Source: Pseudaeromonas paramecii (lineage in GTDB: Bacteria; Pseudomonadota; Gammaproteobacteria; Enterobacterales; Aeromonadaceae). Taken from it: 20,120 nucleotides of DNA. Both the position numbers and the translations under genes were made by a program. The first letter of the stretch is position 1; each line of letters starts with the position of its first letter. The notes below the pieces were generated by a model. It had not been told where the DNA came from and made no database searches. It saw nothing but the letters and a program-made list of their open reading frames with translations. Of this stretch, positions 7,189 through 13,864 are shown piece by piece. The DNA lies in contig NZ_BAABFC010000015.1 of assembly GCF_039540575.1 (NCBI RefSeq), positions 1-20,120 on the forward strand, in the 5' to 3' direction.

Positions 7189-7220
7189 CTGAATGGTTCT
7201 TCCGTTTGGTTACGTGTTAG

Positions 7221-7245
7221 AAAAAGGAACAGGCCCGCAGGCCTG
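7221..7245 (-). terminator. Rho-independent terminator of rnt
   Basis: On the minus strand a CAGGCC / GGCCTG stem (arms 7240-7245 and 7230-7235, 4-base loop) is followed by TTCCTTTTT. It lies about 28 bp after the rnt stop and upstream of the antiporter start. Confidence 0.75.
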
Positions 7246-7272
7246 CTCGCACTGGTTTCACTACTTGGCTGA

Positions 7273-7908
7273 TCAGGCGCTGGGCGGCCAGCCCCCCAGG
7301 GCCTTCCAGCGATTGACGATATAGCAGAACAGCTCGGCGGTTCGCTGGGTATCGTACAAGGCGGAGTGGGCCTCCTTGTTATCGAAGGGGATACCGGCCC
7401 CCAGACAGGCCTTGGCCAGCACCGTCTGGCCCAGGGCCAGGCCGGAGAGGGCCGCGGTGTCGAAGGTGGCGAAGGGGTGGAAGGGGTTGCGCTTCAGCCC
7501 CGCCCGCTCCGCTGCTGCCATCAGAAAGCCATGATCGAAGGCGGCGTTGTGCGCCACCACTATGGCTCTGTGACAGCCGGTCTCCTTGAGTCCCTTGCGC
7601 AGCCCCTTGAAGATGCCACCCAGGGCCTCCTTCTCGCTCACCGCGCCCCGCAGGGGGTTGAAGGGATCGATGCCGTTGAAGGCGATGGCCGCCTCTTCGA
7701 TGTTGGCCCCCTCAAAGGGCTCCACGTGGTAGTGGAAGGTGTCATCGATCTTCAGCCAGCCGTCCTCATCCATGGTGAGGGTGCAGGCGGCGATCTCCAG
7801 CAGGGCATCGCCCTGGGCGTTGAAACCGGCGGTTTCCACATCGATCACCACGGGGAAGTAGCCGCGAAAACGCTGCTTCAGGGGATGTACGCTTGCCTGG
7901 TCGGTCAT
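7273..7908 (-). CDS. rnt: Ribonuclease T
   Basis: 3'-5' exoribonuclease of the DEDDh superfamily that trims tRNA 3' ends (CCA turnover) and matures 5S and 23S rRNA 3' ends; it works as a homodimer. The 211-aa protein carries all five catalytic residues at the E. coli positions: D23 and E25 in VIDVETAGFN, D125 in HNAAFDHGF, and H181 and D186 in EAHSALYDTQRT. ATG 7906-7908 is preceded by CAGGA. Only 29 bp separate it from the uraA stop, with a hairpin but no T-tract between, so it is probably read from the uraA transcript. In E. coli rnt follows gloA; here gloA is attached to the rnf operon instead. Confidence 0.97.
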   Translation of the reverse strand: MTDQASVHPLKQRFRGYFPVVIDVETAGFNAQGDALLEIAACTLTMDEDGWLKIDDTFHYHVEPFEGANIEEAAIAFNGIDPFNPLRGAVSEKEALGGIFKGLRKGLKETGCHRAIVVAHNAAFDHGFLMAAAERAGLKRNPFHPFATFDTAALSGLALGQTVLAKACLGAGIPFDNKEAHSALYDTQRTAELFCYIVNRWKALGGWPPSA

Positions 7909-7929
7909 CGGATTCCTGGTATCAAGTTG

Positions 7930-7947
7930 GGAGCCCCTCAGGGCTCC
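7930..7947 (-). other. Hairpin overlapping the uraA stop codon
   Basis: A 7-bp stem, GGAGCCC (7930-7936) / GGGCTCC (7941-7947), has a 4-base loop that contains most of the uraA stop. No T-tract follows on the minus strand (CAACTTGATACC). It could attenuate read-through into rnt or protect the uraA 3' end. Confidence 0.5.
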
Positions 7948-9203
7948 ATGATGTCATGACGGCTCATCCAGCCCAGGCGGTCGAACAACTCGAACAGCAG
8001 GCTGACGGCGATGGAGAGAATGGTGGCCAGGGCCATGCCCTTCAAGGACACAGAGCCTATCTCCAGGTGGGCGCCGGACAGGCCGACGATCAGCACGATG
8101 GAGGTGAGGATCAGGTTGCGCGGCTTGCTGTAGTCCACCTTGGACTCCACCAGCATACGGATACCGGAGGCGGCGATCACGCCGAACAGCAGCAAGGAGA
8201 CGCCGCCCATCACAGGCACCGGAATGGTGTGTACCACGGCGGTGAACTGACCGAAGAAGGCCAGCAGGATGGAGAGCACGGCGGCACCGCCGATGACCCA
8301 GACGCTGTAGACCCGGGTGATGGCCAGCACACCTATGTTCTCACCGTAGGTGGTGGTGGGCACTGAGCCGAAGAAGCCGGACAAGGTGGTGGAGATGCCA
8401 TCGCCCATCATGGATCTGTGCATGCCGGGGTCCTTGCGCAGATCCCGCTCGACGATCTTCTCGGTGACGATGAAGTGGCCTATGTGCTCGGCGATCACCA
8501 CGAAGGCGGCCGGCAGTATGGTGATGATGGCGGCCAGCTCGAACTTGGGATGGTAGAAGGTGGGCACCTTCACCGCCGGGGCGCTGGCTATCGGGGAGAA
8601 GTCCACCAGGCCCAGTGCCCAGGCGGCGGCATAGCCCACCAGGATGGCGATGAGGATGGGGATCACCGCCAAGAAGCCGCGGAACAGCACGGAACCGAAC
8701 ACGACTGTGGCGAAGGTGATCATGGCCACGGAGACCGTCTTGGGATCCAGGGTCTCGGCGGTGAGGCCGGCCATGTTGGCCGCCACCGGGGCCAGCTCCA
8801 GACCTATGATGGCGACGATGGCACCCATGGCCGCCGGCGGGAACACCACATCGATCCACTTGTAGCCGAAGGTCTTGATCAGCAAGGAGGTGATGATGAA
8901 GATGACCCCGGAGGCGATAAAGCCGCCCAGGGCGGTCTCGTAGTCATAGGCCGCCATCACGGCAAACACCGGGGAGAGGAAGGCGAAGCTCGAGCCCAAG
9001 AAGGCCGGCACCTTGCCCTGACACAGGAAGAGATAGATGAGGGTGCCGATGCCGTTGAACAGCAGCACTGTACCCACGTCGATCTTGAACAGCATGGGCA
9101 CCAGCACGGAGGCGCCGAACATGGCGAACAGGTGCTGCAGGCTCAGCGGAATGCTTTCCAGCCAGCCGGGTTTCTCATCGATCTGGATGATACGTTTACG
9201 CAT
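7938..9203 (-). CDS. uraA: Uracil permease (NCS2 family)
   Basis: Inner-membrane uracil:H+ symporter of the NCS2/NAT family that imports uracil for salvage. The 421-aa protein follows E. coli UraA throughout: IPLSLQHLFAMFGASVLVP near 18-36, LGSSFAFLSPV near 69-79, FPPAAMGAIVAIIGLELA at 121-138, and the key substrate-region glutamates E239 (VIAEHIGH) and E288 (TTYGENIG). The C-terminal core contains PVMGGVSLLLFGVIAASGIR. ATG 9201-9203 has GGGAG 7 bases upstream. The upstream 580 bp are non-coding; no convincing promoter stands out, though CATAAT on the minus strand near 9277-9282 is a possible -10. E. coli pairs uraA with upp, which is not here; the neighbour is rnt. Confidence 0.95.
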   Translation of the reverse strand: MRKRIIQIDEKPGWLESIPLSLQHLFAMFGASVLVPMLFKIDVGTVLLFNGIGTLIYLFLCQGKVPAFLGSSFAFLSPVFAVMAAYDYETALGGFIASGVIFIITSLLIKTFGYKWIDVVFPPAAMGAIVAIIGLELAPVAANMAGLTAETLDPKTVSVAMITFATVVFGSVLFRGFLAVIPILIAILVGYAAAWALGLVDFSPIASAPAVKVPTFYHPKFELAAIITILPAAFVVIAEHIGHFIVTEKIVERDLRKDPGMHRSMMGDGISTTLSGFFGSVPTTTYGENIGVLAITRVYSVWVIGGAAVLSILLAFFGQFTAVVHTIPVPVMGGVSLLLFGVIAASGIRMLVESKVDYSKPRNLILTSIVLIVGLSGAHLEIGSVSLKGMALATILSIAVSLLFELFDRLGWMSRHDIMEP

Positions 9204-9580
9204 CTAAGACTCCCTTCCTTCGTGTGTTTATTCGTTGTTTATGGGGTTTGACTCGTCCATGACGCTAAGGACGCGACATTATGTCAGATCTTGTGCTGCA
9301 AGCCCACCCCGCCACCGGGCCCAGGATGCGGCCCGCCTCGGGGTTTAGCGCGGAAAATTCCGCCCAAACGTGATCTTTGCCAAACGGGGCCATATCGGTG
9401 CAAAAACGATTGCGCTAGCCTAGGGACTCAAAAAGCGCGAGCTGCCGAATGCCACGATGCCAGCCAGGCTGCATCGCCCATCCCTATCGGCGCCGTGATA
9501 GCCGCAAGTCAGGGGCTGTGGCGTTAGGTTGGGGGCCGAATGACCTGCCGGGATAAGGGGTGAGTGTATTTTCTCAGCCC
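9204..9580. other. Intergenic region upstream of uraA
   Basis: About 377 bp with no supported gene. It must hold the uraA promoter. Visible items are a small palindrome GCGGAA-AA-TTCCGC (9350-9363) and a sequence near 9399-9416 whose right half, ACGATTGCG, resembles a PurR box while its left half does not match. Neither is strong enough to call as a site. Confidence 0.5.
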
Positions 9581-9737
9581 GTAGGGGCGATTAGCCTTGC
9601 GTAATCGCCCGTTAAAACATTCTGTAAACAAGGGGTTGATTTGATGGGGGGAGGCATTATTGCTAACGACCAACCACCGGAATGCTACTTCGCTGCGGTT
9701 TCCGTTAGGGCGATTACGCTGCGCTAATCGCCCCTAC
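9581..9737. repeat. REP-like inverted doublet (BIME-like)
   Basis: Two near-identical elements of about 30 bp lie in opposite orientation. The left copy (9581-9610) is GTAGGGGCGATTAGC, a 3-base centre CTT, then GCGTAATCGCCC. The right copy (9708-9737) read on the minus strand is GTAGGGGCGATTAGC, centre GCA, then GCGTAATCGCCC. Each copy is itself an imperfect palindrome (GGGCGATTA-GC / GC-GTAATCGCCC). They enclose 97 bp. This architecture is typical of REP/BIME elements mobilised by RAYT transposases, or of a small MITE. No transposase is present. The rightmost copy ends about 50 bp before the GNAT start, so it may affect that promoter. Confidence 0.8.
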
Positions 9738-9785
9738 GCATAATGTATTCACCGTGTTGGCCACCAAGCTGAGGAAATATAATCA

Positions 9786-10301
9786 ATGCACCCGGATCTG
9801 CTTATCCGCGACGAGACCCCGGCCGATTGGGAGGCCATCACGGCCGTGACGGAGGCGGCCTTTGCCAGCCTGGAGATCAGCCAGCATACCGAGCAGTTTA
9901 TTATCCAGGCGCTGCGGGCCGCCGGTGCCTTGAGCGTCTCGCTGGTGGCGCACATCCATGGCCAAGTGGTGGGGCATATCGCCTTCTCGCCTGTCACCCT
10001 GTCGGATGGCACGCCCAACTGGTACGGGCTGGGGCCGGTTTCAGTGCTGCCGGACTATCAGCGCCAGGGCATAGGTCAGGCACTCATTCAGGCCGGTTTG
10101 GCGCGGCTCCACACCTTGCCGGCGCAAGGCTGCTGCCTGGTGGGGCATCCCGAATATTATGTGAAATTTGGCTTTCGCAACCCGGATGGGCTGGTCTACG
10201 AGGGCGTGCCGCCTGAGTATTTCTTCGCCCTCTCCTTTGACGGACAGCTGCCGCAGGGCACCGTCAGCTTTCACCCAGCCTTTGCCGCCACCGGCCATTA
10301 G
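9786..10301 (+). CDS. GNAT-family N-acetyltransferase (YhbS-like)
   Basis: A 171-aa acetyl-CoA-dependent acyltransferase, closest in layout to E. coli YhbS. Visible parts are the N-terminal IRDETPADWEAI block, the beta strand VVGHIAFSPV at 61-70, motif A VSVLPDYQRQGIGQAL at 85-100 with the acetyl-CoA pyrophosphate loop Q92-R-Q-G-I-G97, and GHPEYYVKFGF at 120-130, which is typical of this subfamily. The substrate cannot be read from the sequence. ATG 9786 has GAGGAA (9771-9776) 9 bases upstream. It is flanked by the REP-like doublet upstream and the motY promoter downstream, and looks monocistronic. No clear terminator is seen in the 140 bp after it. Confidence 0.85.
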   Translation: MHPDLLIRDETPADWEAITAVTEAAFASLEISQHTEQFIIQALRAAGALSVSLVAHIHGQVVGHIAFSPVTLSDGTPNWYGLGPVSVLPDYQRQGIGQALIQAGLARLHTLPAQGCCLVGHPEYYVKFGFRNPDGLVYEGVPPEYFFALSFDGQLPQGTVSFHPAFAATGH

Positions 10302-10388
10302 GCCGCGCGTCTCGGGGCATTATGCTTCACCCGTGCGGCACCGTTAAGGAGCCACACCGGCGGGCAATAAAAGTTCAGGTAAAAGTCC

Positions 10389-10415
10389 TAAAGTTGTCTG
10401 CGACCCGGCCGATAG
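10389..10415 (+). promoter_or_regulatory. Sigma-28 (FliA) promoter of motY
   Basis: TAAAGTTG (10389-10396), 11 bases, then GCCGATAG (10408-10415). The enteric sigma-28 consensus is TAAAGTTT-N11-GCCGATAA, so 14 of 16 positions match with exact spacing. It lies 31 bp upstream of the motY start. Confidence 0.88.
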
Positions 10416-10446
10416 GGGAAGTAATCAATGGGCTGGGAGTTGGGCC

Positions 10447-11325
10447 GTGAACAAGTGGATGGCAGTCATGTTGGCCGGCGTGGTGCCTTTTGCCTGGGGC
10501 GAAGGGCTGCTGGAGTATAGCGCCCCCATGGATCAGTCGGAATGGCGGCTGGCCAGCGATAGCCCGCTGGAATGCCGGCTGGAGCATACCATTCCCGGTT
10601 ATGGCCAGGGGGCCTTCGTCAGCCGCTCCGGCAAGAAGGTGAATCTGGACTTCGAGCTGGCGCCCTACCGGCAGAACGTGCGCCAGCAATCCGTGACCCT
10701 CAGAGCCATTCCGCCCTTGTGGCGACCGGGCCAGGCGGAGCAGGGCATCAGCACCATCCGCTTCTATGCCCAGTTTGACGGTCTGGTGGATGGCCAGGCG
10801 GCCTGGACCATGCTCTCGGATCTGGAGCGCGGCTTCTATCCCTCCTTCTTGTTCAAGGACTGGTATCACAGGGGCCAGAGCGTGCGGGTCTCCCTCTCCT
10901 CGGTTGGCTTCCCCAGCCGCTATCAGGCCTTCCTGAGCTGCCTGAACAACCTGCTGCCCTATACCTTTGAGGACATCGCCTTCAGCGTGCTCAACTACGA
11001 GAGCAACAGCGATCGCCTCACGCCCTATTCCCAGCGGCGGCTTGAGCAGATCGCCGAATACGTCAAGGCGGACACCACCATAGATCTCATCCTGCTGGAT
11101 GCCTATACCGACAGCTACGGCGGCAGCTGGACCAATCAGCAGCTCTCGGACAAGCGAGCCGCCGCCCTCAAGGCCTTCTTCGTGCAGCAGGGGGTGCCGG
11201 CGGAGCGGCTGCAGGTGGATGGTCATGGCGAGAAGCAGCATATCGCCAGCAACCAGACCGAGGTAGGGCGTCAGACCAACCGCCGGGTGGTGATTTCCAT
11301 GGAGAAATTCCTGCCGCCCATCTAG
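10447..11325 (+). CDS. motY: Sodium-type flagellar motor protein MotY
   Basis: A 292-aa periplasmic protein of the T-ring around the polar flagellar basal body, which with MotX recruits the PomA/PomB stator in Vibrio. It has a short signal peptide (MNKWMAVMLAGVVPFAWG, cleavage near residue 18). The MotY N-domain shows WRPGQ at 92-96, QFDGLVDGQAAWTMLSDLE at 109-127 and LLPYTFEDIAFSVLNY at 169-184. C43 and C165 fit the family disulfide pair. The C-terminal OmpA-like peptidoglycan-binding domain (about 178-285) has LSDKRAAAL and a final NRRVVIS. GTG 10447 is preceded by GGGAG (10435-10439), 7 bases away; ATG 10459 is less well placed. The near-consensus sigma-28 promoter supports the flagellar assignment. 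Partner genes motX, pomA and pomB are not in the window. Confidence 0.92.
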   Translation: MNKWMAVMLAGVVPFAWGEGLLEYSAPMDQSEWRLASDSPLECRLEHTIPGYGQGAFVSRSGKKVNLDFELAPYRQNVRQQSVTLRAIPPLWRPGQAEQGISTIRFYAQFDGLVDGQAAWTMLSDLERGFYPSFLFKDWYHRGQSVRVSLSSVGFPSRYQAFLSCLNNLLPYTFEDIAFSVLNYESNSDRLTPYSQRRLEQIAEYVKADTTIDLILLDAYTDSYGGSWTNQQLSDKRAAALKAFFVQQGVPAERLQVDGHGEKQHIASNQTEVGRQTNRRVVISMEKFLPPI

Positions 11326-11352
11326 CGGGCCCCGAGCCCGTGGGATCAGAGA

Positions 11353-11387
11353 TAAAAAAAGCCGGACATCAGTCCGGCTTGTTGTTT
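11353..11387. terminator. Bidirectional terminator between motY and gloA
   Basis: Stem GCCGGAC (11361-11367) / GTCCGGC (11372-11378) with loop ATCA, flanked by AAAAAAA on the left and TTGTTGTTT on the right. On the plus strand it ends motY; on the minus strand the seven A become a T-tract and end the rnf-nth-gloA transcript. Confidence 0.93.
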
Positions 11388-11398
11388 CGGCGAGGTGC

Positions 11399-11806
11399 TT
11401 AGCCGTGCAGGCCGCTGCCGGCGTGCTTCTTGTTGATCAGCTCAATCTTGTAACCGTCGGGATCCTGGACGAAGGCGATCTCCGTGGTGCCGCCCTTCAC
11501 CGGGCCCGGCTCCCGGGTGATGGTGCCGCCGGCGGCACGGATGGCCTCACAGGTGGCGTAGATGTCGTCGGCCTCGATGGCGATGTGGCCGAAGGCGCCG
11601 CCCATCTCGTATTCGGTGACTCCCCAGTTGTAGGTCAGCTCGAGCACCGCCTCGTCTTTCTCATCACCGTAGCCGACGAAGGCCAGGGTGTACTTGTACT
11701 CGGTGTTTTCGCTCTTGCGCAGCAGTTTCATGCCGAGGATACGGGTGTAGAAATCAATGGCGCGATCCAGATCGCCCACCCGCAGCATGGTGTGAAGAAT
11801 ACGCAT
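11399..11806 (-). CDS. gloA: Lactoylglutathione lyase (glyoxalase I)
   Basis: Converts the hemithioacetal of methylglyoxal and glutathione to S-lactoylglutathione in the cytoplasm. The 135-aa protein is the short Ni2+-type form, and its metal ligands are at the E. coli positions: H5 (RILHTMLRVGD), E56 (AVLELTYNWG), H74 (AFGHIAI) and E122 (YKIELI). Family blocks YTRILGMKLLR and GPVKGGTTEIAFVQDPDGYK are intact. The start at 11804-11806 lies 5 bases after the nth stop, with GGAGG inside the end of nth as its SD, so gloA is translated as the last gene of the rnf-nth operon. In E. coli gloA is instead next to rnt. Confidence 0.97.
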   Translation of the reverse strand: MRILHTMLRVGDLDRAIDFYTRILGMKLLRKSENTEYKYTLAFVGYGDEKDEAVLELTYNWGVTEYEMGGAFGHIAIEADDIYATCEAIRAAGGTITREPGPVKGGTTEIAFVQDPDGYKIELINKKHAGSGLHG

Positions 11807-11811
11807 AGGTT

Positions 11812-12453
11812 TTATCCCTCCGGTTCTGTTTTTGTTTTAAATTCGCATAGATCTTCGATGAGACAGGAGCCGCAGCGGGGCTTGCGCGCCAGGCAGGTGT
11901 AGCGGCCATGCAGGATCAGCCAGTGATGCACGTCCTGCTTGAACTCTGCCGGTACCACCTTCAGCAGCTTCTCTTCCACCTGATTGACATTCTTTCCCGG
12001 GGCAAAGCCGGTGCGGTTGGAGACCCGGAAGATATGGGTATCCACGGCGATGGTGGGCCAGCCGAAGGCGGTGTTGAGCACCACGTTGGCGGTCTTGCGG
12101 CCTACCCCGGGCAGGGCCTCCAGGGCCTCCCGGCTCTCCGGTACCTGGCCGCCATGCTGTTCCAGCAGGATGGCGCAGGTCTTGAGAATGTTTTCAGCCT
12201 TGGCATTGTACAGGCCGATGGTCTTGATGTATTGCTTCAACCCCTCCAATCCGAGGGCCTGGATGGCGGCGGGGGTGTTGGCGATCACAAATAGCTTATC
12301 TGTGGCCTTGTTGACCCCCACGTCGGTAGCCTGGGCGGAGAGGATGACGGCAATCAGCAGCTCGAACGGGCTGCTGTAGTTGAGTTCCGTGGTGGGGTGG
12401 GGGTTGGCCTCCCGCAACCGCTCCAGGATCTGGCGGCGCTTGTCCTTGTTCAT
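11812..12453 (-). CDS. nth: Endonuclease III (DNA glycosylase/AP lyase)
   Basis: Bifunctional base-excision-repair enzyme that removes oxidised pyrimidines and cleaves abasic sites. The 213-aa protein has the helix-hairpin-helix LPGVGRKTAN with catalytic lysine K120, the aspartate D138 in VDTHIFRVSNR, and the C-terminal [4Fe-4S] ligands C187, C194, C197 and C203 (C-x6-C-x2-C-x5-C). All are at E. coli numbering. AAGGAG lies 4 bases before ATG 12451-12453. Only 8 bp separate it from the rnfE stop, reproducing the widespread rnfE-nth linkage, and gloA follows after 5 bp. Confidence 0.98.
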   Translation of the reverse strand: MNKDKRRQILERLREANPHPTTELNYSSPFELLIAVILSAQATDVGVNKATDKLFVIANTPAAIQALGLEGLKQYIKTIGLYNAKAENILKTCAILLEQHGGQVPESREALEALPGVGRKTANVVLNTAFGWPTIAVDTHIFRVSNRTGFAPGKNVNQVEEKLLKVVPAEFKQDVHHWLILHGRYTCLARKPRCGSCLIEDLCEFKTKTEPEG

Positions 12454-12461
12454 GGCACTCC

Positions 12462-13235
12462 TTAGAGCTGGGTCACCCGGGCGCGGGTGATCTCCACCTT
12501 GGCCTGGGCCGGCTTGCGCAACCGGGCGTCGATGGCGTTCTTGGCGGCGATGAGAAAGCCCAGGGTCAAGAAGGCGCCCGGCGGCAGGATCGCCAGCAGG
12601 AAGCCGGCATCCGTGTGGTAAACCACGATGCGCAGGCTGGCGGCCCAGGGGCCCAGCAGCTGATCGGCGCCGTCAAACAGGGTGCCCTGACCCAGCACCT
12701 CCCGGATCCCACCCAGCACCAGCAGCACGCAGGTGAAGCCTACCCCCATCATCAGACCATCGAAGGCGCTGAGCAGCGGCGGGTTGCGGCTGGCGAAGGC
12801 TTCTGCCCGGCCAATGATGATGCAGTTGGTGACGATGAGGGCGATGAAGATGCCCAGGGCCTGATAGAGGCCAAACAGGTAGGCGTTCATCAGCAGCTGC
12901 ACACAGGTGACGAAGGCGGCGATGATCATGACGAACACCGGAATGCGTATCTCGTTGGGTACCCACTGGCGCACCAATGAGACCGCCAGGTTGGAGAGCA
13001 CCAGCACCAGCGTGGTGGCTAGCCCCAGCCCCAGGGCGTTGACCGCCGTGCTGGTCACCGCCAGCACGGGGCACAGGCCCAGGATCTGCACCAATGCCGG
13101 GTTGTTCTTCCACAACCCCTGCAAGGCGATCTCCTTGATGGCCGGATTGATCAGCCGCGGGCCGGGCACGCCGCAGCCCTGATGCAGGGTGCTCTGTGCC
13201 TCTGACGGGCTCACTGAGGACGGGGTTTCGCTCAT
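12462..13235 (-). CDS. rnfE: Electron transport complex subunit RnfE/RsxE
   Basis: Integral membrane subunit of the Rnf complex, homologous to RnfA and NqrD, and inverted relative to RnfA in the membrane. The core shows LWKNNPALVQILGLCP, VPNEIRIPVFVMIIA, LIVTNCIIIGRAEAFASRNP and GQGTLFDGADQLLG. Cysteines C55 and C138 match the pair that in this family holds the intramembrane iron-sulfur centre with RnfA. At 257 aa it is longer than the usual ~230: an N-terminal extension of about 30 residues (Ser/Pro-rich, with CGVPGPR) precedes the conserved start of the family. The extension is probably real because AGGAG sits 5 bases before ATG 13233-13235. That ATG overlaps the rnfG stop as ATGA. Confidence 0.96.
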   Translation of the reverse strand: MSETPSSVSPSEAQSTLHQGCGVPGPRLINPAIKEIALQGLWKNNPALVQILGLCPVLAVTSTAVNALGLGLATTLVLVLSNLAVSLVRQWVPNEIRIPVFVMIIAAFVTCVQLLMNAYLFGLYQALGIFIALIVTNCIIIGRAEAFASRNPPLLSAFDGLMMGVGFTCVLLVLGGIREVLGQGTLFDGADQLLGPWAASLRIVVYHTDAGFLLAILPPGAFLTLGFLIAAKNAIDARLRKPAQAKVEITRARVTQL

Positions 13236-13864
13236 GGCAACTCCTGGCAGGGGGGAGCCTGGGTCAGGCTCTTGGGATCATCCTTAAGCAGCAACAACAG
13301 CTGGCGCACGCCCTTGACCACGGCGCGGGGGGTGATGGTGGCGCCGGTGAAGCTGTCGAACATGCCGCCGTCCTTGTCCACCGCCCAGCGCGGGTCGTCG
13401 CGGCCTTGCAGCCGCTGACCAGCAAAGCGGTCCAGCCAGCTGCTCTTGCGCCTCTCTATCTTGTCGCCCAGGCCCGGGGTCTCGTTGTGGTTGAGCACCT
13501 CCACCCGCAGCAGCCGCCCCTGGGCATCCACGGCACTCAGCAGCTTGATGCTGCCGCCATAGCCCTCGGCCGCCACCGATTCGATGATGTAGGCGCTGGG
13601 CTTACCCTTGAGGCTGGCGATGTAGAGCGGGTGGGGCTGGGTGTCCCCCAGATACTGGGGGCTGGTGATCATGCGGCAGCTGGCCAGCAGATCGTTGTCG
13701 AAGCGATCCTCGGGCAACATGCGGCCCAGGGTGGCCTTGAGCTGCACCGACTGCTGCTGGGCGATGGGCTCGGCGGTGAGCCACTGGATGCCGCTTACCA
13801 GGGCCGTGGTGGCCACGGCGAACAGGGCCAGGCGCAGGCCGTTGCGTTGCATGGAGGCCAGCAT
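13232..13864 (-). CDS. rnfG: Electron transport complex subunit RnfG/RsxG
   Basis: Membrane-anchored periplasmic flavoprotein subunit of Rnf. The 210-aa protein has one N-terminal membrane anchor (LRLALFAVATTALVSGI, about 10-26), a periplasmic FMN-binding domain with HNETPGLGDKIE near 126-137, and the covalent-flavin motif SFTGATITPRAVV, in which T176 is the expected FMN attachment site. ATG at 13862-13864 is chosen because GGGGAGG lies 8 bases upstream and the protein then aligns with E. coli RsxG. The open frame runs on upstream inside rnfD, but that part is out-of-frame rnfD sequence. The start overlaps the rnfD stop by one base (TGATG). Confidence 0.96.
   Translation of the reverse strand: MLASMQRNGLRLALFAVATTALVSGIQWLTAEPIAQQQSVQLKATLGRMLPEDRFDNDLLASCRMITSPQYLGDTQPHPLYIASLKGKPSAYIIESVAAEGYGGSIKLLSAVDAQGRLLRVEVLNHNETPGLGDKIERRKSSWLDRFAGQRLQGRDDPRWAVDKDGGMFDSFTGATITPRAVVKGVRQLLLLLKDDPKSLTQAPPCQELP

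Noticed and set aside
9399..9416. PurR box upstream of uraA
   Set aside because: Only the right half (ACGATTGCG) matches; the left half does not, and the site is about 200 bp from the start codon.
9291..9527. 78-codon plus-strand ORF in the uraA-GNAT intergenic region
   Set aside because: No SD, no recognisable sequence and a biased composition; nothing supports translation.
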